The notes below the pieces were generated by a model. That model saw only the letters and a list, made by a program, of their open reading frames with translations, had not been told where the DNA came from and made no database searches. From Leucobacter sp. OLIS6 (GTDB lineage: Bacteria; Actinomycetota; Actinomycetes; Actinomycetales; Microbacteriaceae): DNA of 64,000 nucleotides. Shown here piece after piece: positions 8,464-17,041 of this stretch. The translations under genes and the position numbers were made by a program. Within the stretch, counting starts at the first letter, position 1, and every line of letters begins with the position of its first letter. The DNA is taken from assembly GCF_002752355.1 (NCBI RefSeq), contig NZ_MRAV01000001.1:310001-374000 (forward strand), written 5' to 3'.

Positions 8464-9152
8464 CCGACTCGCATCAGACCGAAGTCCTCGTGCCCGCGCT
8501 CCGTATCGCGCTGGCCGAGGACTCCGGCCTGCTCCGGGAAGGCCTGATCCGCCTGTTCGACGAGGCCGGGTACGAGACGGTCGTCGCGGTCGGCGACGCG
8601 GATCAGCTGCTCGCCGAGCTCGAGCAGCACCCGGTCGACCTGGTGGTGCTCGATGTCCGCATGCCGCCCGGGTTCCGCGACGAGGGCGTGCGCGCAGCGC
8701 TCGCGATCCGCGAGCGCTGGCCTGATCGCTCGGTCCTGCTGCTCAGCCAGCACGTCGAGCTCGTCTACGCGGGCGAGCTGCTCGCCGGCGACCCGTCCGG
8801 CGTCGGGTACCTGTTGAAGGATCGCGTCGCCTCGCTCGACGAGTTCCGCGACGCGGTCGCGCGGCTGCGAACAGGAGGGACGGTGCTCGACCCCGAGGTG
8901 GTGCGCGGCCTCATGCAGCGGCACCGCGACCCGGTCGAACGGCTCACCTCCCGCGAGAGCGAGGTGCTGGGCCTCATGGCCGAAGGGAAGAGCAACCCCG
9001 AGATCGGCGAGGCGCTCGTCGTCGGCGCCGGTGCCGTCGAGAAGCACATCTCGTCGATCTTCCAGAAGCTCGAGCTCACCGACGCTTCGGCCGGGAGCCG
9101 TCGCGTGCTCGCCGTGCTGACCTGGCTGCGCAGCGCCGGCGAAGCGGGCTAG
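8460..9152 (+). CDS. LuxR-family response regulator
   Basis: 230 residues from a GTG at 8460 that overlaps the kinase stop by 4 bp. The receiver domain has the acidic pocket AEDS near residues 19-22, the phospho-acceptor aspartate at about 65 (LVVLDVRMPP) and the conserved lysine in GYLLKDRV. The C-terminal NarL/LuxR helix-turn-helix begins at LTSRESEVLGLMAEGKSN and runs to the end. Partner of the upstream kinase; targets unknown. Confidence 0.92.
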   Translation: MTDSHQTEVLVPALRIALAEDSGLLREGLIRLFDEAGYETVVAVGDADQLLAELEQHPVDLVVLDVRMPPGFRDEGVRAALAIRERWPDRSVLLLSQHVELVYAGELLAGDPSGVGYLLKDRVASLDEFRDAVARLRTGGTVLDPEVVRGLMQRHRDPVERLTSRESEVLGLMAEGKSNPEIGEALVVGAGAVEKHISSIFQKLELTDASAGSRRVLAVLTWLRSAGEAG

Positions 9153-9183
9153 CCGGGTTCGCCCGCGCTGCGGCCTGGCAGGC

Positions 9184-9768
9184 CTAGAGCTTCAGCGGGA
9201 TCGCCTTGAGCGTCTGCAGGCGCAGGCCCGTCGCCTTCGCGAGCGCCGCGACGTCGTCGACGCCGTGCCGAAGCGCCGCGTCAGAGATGATCGCCGCGCA
9301 GGCCTCCGAATCGGCGAGCGCGTCGTGGTGGTGGAACTCGCCGTAGCCCGCGGCCGCCGCGGCGAGCGGGAGCCGGTGCGACGGGATGTCGTAGGTCTTG
9401 CGCGAGACCTGCACGCTGCAGAGATAGCGGAACTTCGGCGTCGGCGTCACCGTCGCCGCGCAGGATCCGCGCACCACGCCCATGTCGAAGCCCGCGTTGT
9501 GCGCCACCACGATGTCGGACCCGACGAAGTCGACCAGCTCGGGCAGCTGAGCCGCCCAATCGCGCGCGCCCTCGACCATGTCGGGCGTGATCCCGTGGAT
9601 CTTGATGTTCCAGTGCTGGAACTCGCCGTGCTCGGCCGGCGGCTTGATGAGCCACTCGGCGCGCTCGACCACTCGGCCCGCACGGACGCGCACGAGACCG
9701 ACGGCGCACGCCGAAGCGGCATGGCTGTTCGCGGTCTCGAAATCGATGGCGGTGAAGTCGACTGTCAC
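9184..9768 (-). CDS. DEDDh 3'-5' exonuclease (DnaQ-like)
   Basis: 194 residues from a GTG at 9768. Exo I is AIDFETAN (aspartate and glutamate at 9 and 11), Exo II is VAHNAGFDMGV, and Exo III includes HDALADSEACA with the DEDDh histidine. This is the standard 3'-5' exonuclease fold of the DNA polymerase epsilon-subunit type, but there is no BRCT or other extra domain. It is therefore a stand-alone nuclease, probably in DNA repair or RNA trimming. It converges on the response regulator gene and is otherwise isolated. Confidence 0.88.
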   Translation of the reverse strand: MTVDFTAIDFETANSHAASACAVGLVRVRAGRVVERAEWLIKPPAEHGEFQHWNIKIHGITPDMVEGARDWAAQLPELVDFVGSDIVVAHNAGFDMGVVRGSCAATVTPTPKFRYLCSVQVSRKTYDIPSHRLPLAAAAAGYGEFHHHDALADSEACAAIISDAALRHGVDDVAALAKATGLRLQTLKAIPLKL

Positions 9769-9918
9769 CCGAAGATCCTGACACACGCCACCGACAACTC
9801 CGTGCGAGGCCTGTGCTCGCGGCTCGGATCCTGTGGTTCTGGAAAGCCGCACCGATGTCTGCGCAGTGGGGCAGAATGGCCGGTATGCGCGGCGCTCGCC
9901 GCCGGAAGGAGGCGCGGC

Positions 9919-10413
9919 ATGATCCCCGCGATCAACTACTGGGCCGTCATCGCGGCCACCCTCTCCACCATGGTCGTCGGCGCGGTCTGGTACTCCAAGG
10001 GCGTCATGGGCACCCGCTGGATGAAGCTCACCGGCGTCCAGCCCGAGGGCAAGCCGGCGATCGCGATCCTGCTCCCGCTGCTCGTCACGCTGATCGTCAG
10101 CTTCATCACCTCGTGGGCGCTGGCCTGGGTGGTCGGGATGATCGCCATCCCCGGTCGCTCCACCGTGATCGTCAACGCGGGCGAAACAACGGTCGGGCAG
10201 GGCGACTTCTCCATCGACCGCTTCGCGTTCTTCGGCACCGCGCTCGTCGCCGGGCTCATCCTGTGGGCCGGATTCACGGCCGCGCGCTTCATCACGCACG
10301 ACGCGTTCGAGGGCCGTCCGGTCAAGCTCACCGTGCTGAACGTCGTGCACGAACTCGTCACCATCGTCGTGCTCTCGATCGTCATCGGGGTGTGGCCGCC
10401 CGCACTCGCGTAG
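9919..10413 (+). CDS. DUF1761-like four-helix membrane protein
   Basis: 164 residues from the ATG at 9919, with GAAGGAGG just upstream. Four hydrophobic segments: about 6-28, 46-72, 97-120 and 138-160. The opening INYWAVIAATLSTMVVGAVWYS and the FGTALVAGLILWAGF region match the DUF1761 family of small membrane proteins with no known function. It lies 11 bp before ychF in the same orientation and may be co-transcribed with it. Confidence 0.7.
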   Translation: MIPAINYWAVIAATLSTMVVGAVWYSKGVMGTRWMKLTGVQPEGKPAIAILLPLLVTLIVSFITSWALAWVVGMIAIPGRSTVIVNAGETTVGQGDFSIDRFAFFGTALVAGLILWAGFTAARFITHDAFEGRPVKLTVLNVVHELVTIVVLSIVIGVWPPALA

Positions 10414-10424
10414 ACTGAACCCCC

Positions 10425-11498
10425 GTGGCTCTGACTATCGGCATCGTAGGACTCCCCAACGTGGGCAAGTCCACCCTTTTCAACGCGCTCACCCAGAACG
10501 ACGCGCTCGCCGCGAACTACCCGTTCGCGACCATCGAGCCGAACGTCGGCGTCGTCAACCTGCCCGACCCGCGGCTCGACAAGCTCGCCGAGATCTTCGG
10601 CAGTGAGCGGATCCTGCCCGCTCCGGTCAGCTTCGTCGACATCGCCGGCATCGTGCGCGGCGCCAGCGAGGGCGAGGGGCTCGGCAACCAGTTCCTCGCG
10701 AACATCCGCGAGGCTGACGCCATCGCGCAGGTCGTGCGCGGTTTCTCCGACCCCGACGTGATCCACGTAGACGGCGCGGTGAACCCGGCCAGCGACATGG
10801 AGACGATCAACACCGAGCTGATCATCGCCGACCTTCAGACCCTCGAGAAGGCGCTCGTGCGCTACGAGAAGGAACTGAAGAACAAGAAGATCGACGCGTC
10901 GGTCGTCGAGACGGCGAAGGCCGCGCAGGCCGTGCTGAACGAGGGCAAGGTCCTTTCGCACTCCGGCATCGACCTCGAGCCGATCCGCGAGCTCGGCCTG
11001 CTCACCGCGAAGCCGTTCCTCTACGTGTTCAACGTCGACGAGGAGGTGCTGCAGGACGACGCGAAGCGCGAAGAGCTCGCCGCCCTCGTGGCGCCCGCGA
11101 AGGCGATCTTCCTTGACGCCAAGATCGAGAGCGAGCTCATCGAGCTCGACCCCGCCGACGCCGCCGAGCTGCTCGCGTCGATCGGTCAGGCCGAGAGCGG
11201 TCTCGACCAGCTCGCCCGCGTCGGCTTCGACACCCTCGGGCTGCAGACCTACCTCACGGCGGGCCCCAAGGAGGCGCGCGCCTGGACCATCAAGAAGGGC
11301 GCGACCGCGCCGCAGGCTGCCGGCGTCATTCACGGCGACTTTGAGAAGGGCTTCATCAAGGGCGAGATCATCTCGTTCGAAGATCTTGTCGAGACCGGCT
11401 CCGTCGCCGAGGCCCGTGCCAAGGGCAAGGCCCGCATGGAGGGCAAGGAATACATCATGCAGGACGGCGACGTGTGCGAGTGGCGCTTCAACGTCTGA
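10425..11498 (+). CDS. ychF: Ribosome-associated ATPase YchF (Obg family)
   Basis: 357 residues from a GTG at 10425. G1 GLPNVGKST (9-17), the switch segment YPFATIEPNVG and G3 DIAGIVRGASEGEGLGNQFL follow the YchF/OLA1 pattern. An inserted coiled coil lies at about 125-185 and a C-terminal TGS-like domain carries TAGPKEARAWTI and HGDFEKGFI. YchF binds ATP rather than GTP and associates with ribosomes. Followed by a strong terminator at 11524-11559. Confidence 0.97.
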   Translation: MALTIGIVGLPNVGKSTLFNALTQNDALAANYPFATIEPNVGVVNLPDPRLDKLAEIFGSERILPAPVSFVDIAGIVRGASEGEGLGNQFLANIREADAIAQVVRGFSDPDVIHVDGAVNPASDMETINTELIIADLQTLEKALVRYEKELKNKKIDASVVETAKAAQAVLNEGKVLSHSGIDLEPIRELGLLTAKPFLYVFNVDEEVLQDDAKREELAALVAPAKAIFLDAKIESELIELDPADAAELLASIGQAESGLDQLARVGFDTLGLQTYLTAGPKEARAWTIKKGATAPQAAGVIHGDFEKGFIKGEIISFEDLVETGSVAEARAKGKARMEGKEYIMQDGDVCEWRFNV

Positions 11499-11523
11499 CC
11501 CGCACCGCATCACGCGTCTGAAC

Positions 11524-11559
11524 GAGGGCCCGCCCGACCGGAAGGTCGGGCGGGCCCTC
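11524..11559 (+). terminator. Intrinsic terminator of ychF
   Basis: A perfect 16-bp stem (11524-11539 with 11544-11559) with a GGAA tetraloop, 25 bp after the ychF stop. The following GTGCTTCCC is only weakly T-rich. Confidence 0.85.
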
Positions 11560-11587
11560 GTGCTTCCCACATTCTCGACCGCCTGAT

Positions 11588-11602
11588 ACCAATCCTTGGT
11601 AC
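11588..11602. promoter_or_regulatory. Candidate ParD operator
   Basis: TACCAA-TCC-TTGGTA is a perfect 6-bp inverted repeat ending 9 bp before the parD start codon. ParD antitoxins usually repress their own promoter through such palindromes, so autoregulation is inferred. Confidence 0.5.
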
Positions 11603-11611
11603 TCTCGGTGC

Positions 11612-11845
11612 ATGGCGCAGAATACTTCGATCAGCTTGGACGACCACTTCTCGGAGTTCCTCGCGTACGAGGTTTCGACGGGGCGCTACCGATCCGCCAG
11701 TGAGGTCGTCCGCGCCGGCCTCCGGCTGCTCGAAGACCGGGAGCTGCAGCTGTCCGCCGTGCGGAACGCGCTCATCGCAGGCGAAGAGAGCGGCGCTCCC
11801 GAAGACTTCGACTTCGACGCGTTCATCTCGGCGAAGAAGTCGTGA
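11612..11845 (+). CDS. parD: ParD-type antitoxin
   Basis: 77 residues. An N-terminal ribbon-helix-helix (SISLDDHFSEFLAYEVSTGRY, then SASEVVRAGLRLLEDRE) is followed by a flexible acidic tail ending in FDFDAFISAKKS that would wrap the toxin. This is the CC2985/ParD family layout. The stop overlaps the toxin's GTG (11842-11845), so synthesis is coupled. A palindrome directly upstream is a likely operator. Confidence 0.92.
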   Translation: MAQNTSISLDDHFSEFLAYEVSTGRYRSASEVVRAGLRLLEDRELQLSAVRNALIAGEESGAPEDFDFDAFISAKKS

Positions 11846-12132
11846 CCCGCTTCCGACTGTCCCCGGCCGCAGTTCAGGACCTCTCCGAGATCTGGAACTA
11901 CACCGAGCGTCTGTGGGAAGTGATGCAGGCCGAAGCGTACATCGGTGAGATCCGGGAGGCGGTCGGACGGATCGCCGAGCGCCCCGACCGCGGTCGACCG
12001 TGCGATGAGATCCGCAGCGGATATCGACGGTACGTCGTCGACTCGCACATGATCCTCTTCCGACAGAGCGGGATCGGTGTCGACGTGATCAGAATCCTGC
12101 ACCAGCGCATGGATCCCACGCGGCCCCTCTAG
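11842..12132 (+). CDS. parE: ParE/RelE-superfamily toxin
   Basis: 96 residues from a GTG at 11842 that overlaps parD. The fold markers are FRLSPAAVQDLSEIWNYT at the N-terminus, RPDRGRPCDEIRSGYRRY in the middle, and HMILFRQSGIGVDVIRILHQRMD at the C-terminus. These match ParE-family toxins, which poison DNA gyrase; whether this one acts on gyrase or is a RelE-like nuclease cannot be told from sequence. Length and motifs are complete, so it should be functional. Confidence 0.9.
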   Translation: MTRFRLSPAAVQDLSEIWNYTERLWEVMQAEAYIGEIREAVGRIAERPDRGRPCDEIRSGYRRYVVDSHMILFRQSGIGVDVIRILHQRMDPTRPL

Positions 12133-12156
12133 CATCGGATGGGGGAAGGAGTACAC

Positions 12157-12516
12157 GTGGCCAAACGCAAAACCCCCGAACAGAGAGCCGACGAAGAACG
12201 CCGGTACGCGCTCGCGAGCGGCGCGTGCACCGACGCGGAGTTCGAGCCGTTCTTCACCGATCCGAATCAGGCGATCCGCAACGCGGCGGCGCTGAACCCC
12301 GACGCGAGCGCGGCGGTGCTCGACCGCTTCGCCGACGACCGCTTCTGGAGCGTGCGGGTCGCGGTCGCCGAGCATCCGAGCACGGCGCGCGCAACCCTGC
12401 TGCGGCTCCTCGAAGCGGATCCCCGCAAGCGCGGCGTCGTCCACCACGCCGCGCGCGAACGGTTGGAGGCGGACGGGGTCCGCTTCGACGACGACGGTGC
12501 ACCGATCGGAGCATGA
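12157..12516 (+). CDS. Small protein with variant leucine-rich/HEAT-like repeats
   Basis: 119 residues from a GTG at 12157, preceded by GGAAGGAG at a good distance; an upstream ATG at 12139 has no ribosome site. After a basic N-terminus it shows two or three short helical repeats, such as NQAIRNAAALNPDAS and SVRVAVAEHPSTARATLL, resembling variant leucine-rich repeats. These usually mediate protein contacts. Its stop overlaps the start of the hydrolase gene (12513-12516). No function assigned. Confidence 0.65.
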   Translation: MAKRKTPEQRADEERRYALASGACTDAEFEPFFTDPNQAIRNAAALNPDASAAVLDRFADDRFWSVRVAVAEHPSTARATLLRLLEADPRKRGVVHHAARERLEADGVRFDDDGAPIGA

Positions 12517-13232
12517 TGCGTACGCGACCGGAACCGCAGCCGGAGCCCCTGCCGCCCCTCCGCAGACTCGGAATCCACGCCTCCGACTACGCGTGGGCGG
12601 TGTCGAGCATCTGGGACGGTGCACGGCGGCCGCACCCGCCCGAGCGGTTCCGGCGCGGGGACCTGGCTCCGGTGATCCTGGTGCCCGGCGTGTTCGAGAG
12701 CTGGACCATGATGCGGCTCATCGCCGAGCGGCTGAACCGTGCCGGTCATCCGGTGCACATCCTGCCCGAGCTGCGACGCAACACCGCCCCGGTCGAGACG
12801 GGGGCCGGTCTCGTCGAACGCTGCCTGCGGGACAACGATCTCAGCGGCACCGTGATCGTCGCGCACAGCAAGGGCGGATTGATCGCGAAGCAGGTGCTGC
12901 TCGGGGCGGAACAGGACCGCGTGGCACGGGTGATCGCGATCGCGACCCCCTTCGCCGGTTCTTCGCTCGCGCGCTGGATGCCGACGCGCGTGCTGAGGTC
13001 GCTGCAGCCGGACGATCCGGGGATCCGGGCGCTGGTCGCGCGTACCGAGGCCGACGCGCGGATCATTTCGATCCACCCCCCGTTCGACCCGCACATCCCG
13101 GACGGCTCGCGCCTCGACGGCGCCGAGAACGTGCCGACTGCGGAGTCCGGGCACTTCCGCATCCTGGGTTCTCCGGAGGTGCTCGACGCGATCGAGCGCC
13201 TCGCCGGTCCCGGTCCGGCGAACGGATCCTGA
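12513..13232 (+). CDS. Alpha/beta hydrolase (lipase-like)
   Basis: 239 residues from the ATG at 12513, in a 4-bp overlap with the previous gene (a second ATG follows directly). The oxyanion region VILVPGVFESW (about 50-60) is followed by the nucleophile elbow AHSKGG, with the catalytic serine at about 113. The second strand-turn IAIATPFAGSS resembles lipase and PGAP1-like esterases. A final acid and SGHFRIL histidine complete the triad. No signal peptide, so probably cytosolic. Substrate unknown. Confidence 0.8.
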   Translation: MMRTRPEPQPEPLPPLRRLGIHASDYAWAVSSIWDGARRPHPPERFRRGDLAPVILVPGVFESWTMMRLIAERLNRAGHPVHILPELRRNTAPVETGAGLVERCLRDNDLSGTVIVAHSKGGLIAKQVLLGAEQDRVARVIAIATPFAGSSLARWMPTRVLRSLQPDDPGIRALVARTEADARIISIHPPFDPHIPDGSRLDGAENVPTAESGHFRILGSPEVLDAIERLAGPGPANGS

Positions 13233-13319
13233 ACACCTGCTCCGAGGCTCTGGCGCGATCCTCCGCGGAGGGGCATGCTGAGCGCATACGCACGCCCGAC
13301 GACAGGAACGGATCCCATC

Positions 13320-13745
13320 ATGGCCGCATCGCTCGCAAGCTACATCTCGCTTCCCGGGACGACGGGGGAGGCGATGGAGCACTGGCACGACGTGTTCGGC
13401 GGAGAGCTCCAGATCATGCGCTACGGCGACGTCCCGCCGATGGAGGGCATGCCCTTCACACCCGATCCGCAGGCCGTCGCCCACGCGACCCTGGTGCTGC
13501 CGGCGGGAGTCATCGCCGGCGGGGACGCCATGGAGGACGGCAACGACTACAACGTGCGCGGCAGCGCCTACTCGCTGCTGTACACGACCGATACCGCCGG
13601 GGAAGCGCGGGGCCTCATCGCGAAGCTCGTCGACGGCGGCGGGGCGATGGGGATGCCGTTCGAGCGGGCGCCGTGGGGCGGCTGGTACGGGCAGGTCTTC
13701 GACCGCTTCGGCGTGATGTGGTCGTTCTCCACCGACAACGACTGA
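13320..13745 (+). CDS. PhnB-like VOC (glyoxalase-fold) protein
   Basis: 141 residues from the ATG at 13320. The pattern of ISLPGTTGEAMEHWHDVFGGEL at the start, then HATLVLPAGVIAGGDA, and GGWYGQVFDRFGVMWSF at the end is the PhnB branch of the vicinal oxygen chelate fold. Members are annotated loosely as 3-demethylubiquinone methyltransferase-like and are mostly of unknown activity. Confidence 0.82.
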   Translation: MAASLASYISLPGTTGEAMEHWHDVFGGELQIMRYGDVPPMEGMPFTPDPQAVAHATLVLPAGVIAGGDAMEDGNDYNVRGSAYSLLYTTDTAGEARGLIAKLVDGGGAMGMPFERAPWGGWYGQVFDRFGVMWSFSTDND

Positions 13746-13777
13746 TCCGGGCGGCGTCACCCGTCTACAGTTGACGG

Positions 13778-15439
13778 GTGACTGCAACGCTCGTGGCCAA
13801 CGGCCTCGCGGGAGGGTACGCCCACCGCACCCTGTTCGACGGACTCGATCTGACGGTCGCGCCCGGGGACGTGATCGGCGTCGTCGGTATGAACGGGGCC
13901 GGCAAATCGACCCTGCTGCGGATCCTCGCGGGGGAGCTCGAACCGCAGGGCGGCAGCGTCTCTCTCGCGCCGGCCGACGCGTTCGTCGGGTGGCTCCCGC
14001 AGGAGCACACGCCGGTCGAGGGCGAGACGATCGGCGCCTACGTCGCACGCCGCACGGGCGTCGCCGCTGCGACGGTCCGCCTCGATGCGGCCTCGGCCGC
14101 GTTCGCGGATCCTGATGCGGCCGCTCCCGGCGCGCCCGATCCGGCCGACGAGTACTCGGCCGCGCTCGACCGCTGGCTCGCCGCTGGGTCCGCGGACCTC
14201 GAGGATCGACTGCCCGCGGTGCTCGCCGAACTCGGGCTCGAGCTCGGCACCGAGGCGCTCATGACCGCGCTGTCCGGCGGGCAGAAGGCGCGGGTCGCGC
14301 TCGCCGCGCTGCTCTGCTCGCGCTTCGACATCGTGCTGCTCGACGAACCGACGAACGACCTCGACCTCGACGGGCTCGCCAAGCTGGAGGCCTTCGTGCA
14401 GGGGTTGCGCGGGGGCGTCGTGCTCGTCAGCCACGATCGCGAGTTCCTCGCGCGCGCGGTCACCCGCGTGCTCGAACTCGATCTGGCGCAGCACACCAAC
14501 CGCGTCTACGGCGGCGGCTACGAGGCCTATCTCGAGGAGCGGGCGATCCTGCGCCAGCAGGCGCGGGACGACTACGAGGAGTTCGCGGCGAAGAAGGCCG
14601 ACCTCGTCGGCCGTGCCCGGACGCAGCGCGAGTGGTCGAGCAAGGGCGTGCGCAACGCGATGAAGAAGGCGCCCGACAACGACAAGATCAAGCGCAAGGC
14701 ATCGATGGAGTCGAGCGAGAAGCAGGCGCAGAAGGTGCGCCAGATGGAGAGCCGCATCGCACGCCTCGACGAGGTCGAGGAGCCGCGCAAGGAGTGGCGT
14801 CTCGAGTTCACCATCGGATCCGCGCCGCGCTCCAGCTCGGTCGTGGCGACGCTCAACGAGGCCGTCGTGCGCCAGGGCAAGTTCGTGCTCGGCCCGATCT
14901 CGCTGCAGGTCGACGCCGGCGAGCGGATCGGGATCACCGGACCCAACGGCGCCGGCAAGTCGACGCTGCTGCGCCTCCTGCTCGGCGACCGGGATCCCGA
15001 CGCGGGCTCGGCGAGCCTCGGATCCTCGGTCGCGATCGGGCAGATCGATCAGACCCGCACGCTGCTGACCGGATCCGCTCCGCTCACGGAGGCGTTCGAA
15101 TCCCTGGTGCCCGAGTACACGAGCGCCGAGGTGCGCACGCTGCTCGCGAAGTTCGGGCTCCGCGCCGATCACGTGCTGCGGCCGCTCGATGCGCTCTCGC
15201 CGGGGGAGCGTACGCGCGCCGGACTCGCGCTGCTGCAGGCGCGCGGCGTCAACGTGCTCGTGCTCGACGAACCGACGAACCACCTCGATCTCGAGGCGAT
15301 CGAGCAGCTCGAACAGGCGCTCGAGGCCTACGAGGGCGCGCTCCTGCTCGTCACCCACGACCGGCGGATGCTCGAGAACGTGCGCCTCGACCGGCGCTGG
15401 CACGTCGAGGCGGGACGGGTCGAGGACCGCATCGTCTGA
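13778..15439 (+). CDS. ABC-F family ATPase
   Basis: 553 residues from a GTG at 13778. It has two ABC domains and no membrane segments. First Walker A GMNGAGKST at 37-45, signature LSGGQKARV and Walker B VLLDEPTNDLD. A charged linker follows (about 265-330, with EFAAKKADLVGRART and a lysine-rich stretch). The second domain has GPNGAGKST, LSPGERTRAGL and VLDEPTNHLD. ABC-F proteins act on ribosomes as translation factors or as antibiotic-protection proteins; this one resembles generic housekeeping ABC-F members, and resistance cannot be claimed. Confidence 0.92.
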   Translation: MTATLVANGLAGGYAHRTLFDGLDLTVAPGDVIGVVGMNGAGKSTLLRILAGELEPQGGSVSLAPADAFVGWLPQEHTPVEGETIGAYVARRTGVAAATVRLDAASAAFADPDAAAPGAPDPADEYSAALDRWLAAGSADLEDRLPAVLAELGLELGTEALMTALSGGQKARVALAALLCSRFDIVLLDEPTNDLDLDGLAKLEAFVQGLRGGVVLVSHDREFLARAVTRVLELDLAQHTNRVYGGGYEAYLEERAILRQQARDDYEEFAAKKADLVGRARTQREWSSKGVRNAMKKAPDNDKIKRKASMESSEKQAQKVRQMESRIARLDEVEEPRKEWRLEFTIGSAPRSSSVVATLNEAVVRQGKFVLGPISLQVDAGERIGITGPNGAGKSTLLRLLLGDRDPDAGSASLGSSVAIGQIDQTRTLLTGSAPLTEAFESLVPEYTSAEVRTLLAKFGLRADHVLRPLDALSPGERTRAGLALLQARGVNVLVLDEPTNHLDLEAIEQLEQALEAYEGALLLVTHDRRMLENVRLDRRWHVEAGRVEDRIV

Positions 15440-15474
15440 GCCGGGGGCCGGCACTCGCGCCGGCGGCCGGCTCA
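15440..15474. terminator. Possible shared terminator between convergent genes
   Basis: GC-rich imperfect inverted repeat (GCCGGGGGCCGG against CCGGCGGCCGGC) lies between the ABC-F stop and the stop of the minus-strand gene. Pairing has mismatches, so the call is tentative. Confidence 0.35.
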
Positions 15475-15870
15475 CACGGCCGCGCGGATCCGTTCGGCGA
15501 GCTTCTGCGCGACCTTCTTGTTCTTCGGCCCGTCGAGCAGTGCCTTCGGGCGTCCGGGCATGTTCGCCAGGTAGATCGCGAGCCGCGAGCCCTGGGGCGT
15601 CGGGGTGATCTCGATCCCCGTCGCGAGCTCCCAGCTGAGGAGCGTCTTCTTCGTGATCACGGCGAAGGCGAGGCGGTCGTCGCTGACGCCGGCGAGCTGA
15701 TGCCCGGCTTCGGCGACGACCCGCTCGACGGCCGCGGCGACCGAGGCGGGGTCGTTCGGCAGCTCGATCTGAGCCTCCGCCGAAGTGTCGACGAAGTCGA
15801 ACGACGGGGCCAGCGCGGCACCGTACTGGTCGACGAAGCGGGAGTTCAGGATCTTATCGAAGACTGACAT
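15472..15870 (-). CDS. Hypothetical protein, 132 aa
   Basis: 132 residues from the ATG at 15870. I do not recognise a family. The protein is soluble and of mixed alpha/beta pattern: an N-terminal helix (SVFDKILNSRFVDQYG), a segment with alternating hydrophobics around FAVITKKTLLSWELATGIEITPT, and a basic C-terminus (GPKNKKVAQKLAERIRAAV). No signal peptide or cysteines. It stands alone between convergent and divergent neighbours. Codon bias matches the surroundings, so it is probably real. Confidence 0.6.
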   Translation of the reverse strand: MSVFDKILNSRFVDQYGAALAPSFDFVDTSAEAQIELPNDPASVAAAVERVVAEAGHQLAGVSDDRLAFAVITKKTLLSWELATGIEITPTPQGSRLAIYLANMPGRPKALLDGPKNKKVAQKLAERIRAAV

Positions 15871-15947
15871 GGGCGCAGTCTACGTTCGACCGGGGGATCC
15901 TGCACCCGCCGAATGCTCGGGCGGACGGCCCGGATAGCCTGGTCCTC

Positions 15948-16550
15948 ATGCCCACTCCGAGCGAGATCATCGATTTCTCCGACGACCCGGCGCCTCCGGG
16001 CGCATCGCCGTGGGTCGGCCCGAGGGCGCCGGAGCGCATCGAGATGGTCCCGGCGGATCCGAGCTGGCCCGCGCAGTTCGACGCGGTCGCCGATCGTGTG
16101 CGCGGCGCGCTCGGTCCGCGCGTGCTCGAACTGCACCATGTCGGGTCGACCTCGGTGCCCGACCTCGATGCGAAACCGATCATCGACGTCGACCTCATCG
16201 TGGCGGACCCGTCCGACGAAGCCGCCTGGTTGCCTCCGCTGGAGGCGGCCGGATTCGAATTGCGGGTTCGGGAACCGTGGTGGCAGGAGCATCGGATGCT
16301 CCGGTCGGGGGATCCCGTGACAAACCTGCACGTGTTCGGGCCCGAGTCCGCCGAGCCGTGGAAGCATCGCGTGTTCCGGGACCACCTGCGCCGCGACGTC
16401 CGGGACCGCGAACGCTACGCTTCGGTCAAGCGGGCGGCGGCGGAGCAGGCCAATCGGCGAGGCGAGACCACCATGGACTACAACCTGCGCAAGCAGGACG
16501 CGATCCGCGAGATCTACACCCGCGCGTTCCGCGCCGCCGGGCTGATCTGA
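15948..16550 (+). CDS. GrpB/UPF0157 family protein (nucleotidyltransferase fold)
   Basis: 200 residues. The diagnostic LHHVGSTSVPDLDAKPIIDVDL (around 62-83) is the conserved nucleotidyltransferase-like core of the GrpB family, followed by HRMLRSGDPVTNLHVF and KHRVFRDHLRRD. About 30 extra residues precede the usual start (APERIEMVP). Members are common but their reaction is uncertain. One was linked to dephospho-CoA kinase as a fusion; no such domain is present here. Confidence 0.88.
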   Translation: MPTPSEIIDFSDDPAPPGASPWVGPRAPERIEMVPADPSWPAQFDAVADRVRGALGPRVLELHHVGSTSVPDLDAKPIIDVDLIVADPSDEAAWLPPLEAAGFELRVREPWWQEHRMLRSGDPVTNLHVFGPESAEPWKHRVFRDHLRRDVRDRERYASVKRAAAEQANRRGETTMDYNLRKQDAIREIYTRAFRAAGLI

Positions 16551-16624
16551 GGCGCCGTCGAGCCCGGCCAAGCCGGTATTCTGGTGGCGGCATACGAAAC
16601 GAATCCACGGAGGGCCGCGCGAGC

Positions 16625-17020
16625 ATGAGCGATACGACCGAGACCGGCACGGAGATGCCGCCCTGCCCCGAGTGCGGAAGCGAGTACGCGTACGAGTCGG
16701 GCGCGCTGCTGGTCTGCCCCATGTGCGGCCATGAGTGGGCCCCGGTCGATGGCGCGGCGGACGGCGCCGACGGCGACGCGGCGGACGGCGAGCGCGTCGT
16801 GCGTGACGCGGTCGGCAACGTCCTCTCCGACGGCGACACGGTTACGCTCGTGAAGAGCGTCAAGGTCTCGGGCGGCGGAGGCGGCGCGATCAAGGTCGGC
16901 ACGAAGGTCACCGGCATCCGGCTCATCACCGACGGCGTGGGGGATCACGACATCGACGCCCGCGTTCCCGGCTTCGGCAAACTGCAGCTCAAGTCGAGCG
17001 TCGTCAAGCGGGTCTCCTAG
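16625..17020 (+). CDS. PhnA/YjdM-type zinc-ribbon protein
   Basis: 131 residues from the ATG at 16625. An N-terminal zinc ribbon with two CxxC pairs (CPECGS near 14, CPMCGH near 32) is followed by a short acidic Gly/Ala/Asp linker. The PhnA domain then begins RDAVGNVLSDGDTVTLVKSVKV and ends LKSSVVKRVS. The family was named for alkylphosphonate uptake clusters but is not needed for phosphonate use, so the role is unknown. No phosphonate genes lie nearby. Confidence 0.88.
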   Translation: MSDTTETGTEMPPCPECGSEYAYESGALLVCPMCGHEWAPVDGAADGADGDAADGERVVRDAVGNVLSDGDTVTLVKSVKVSGGGGGAIKVGTKVTGIRLITDGVGDHDIDARVPGFGKLQLKSSVVKRVS

Positions 17021-17041
17021 ATCCCGCGGGTCGGGCCGGTG

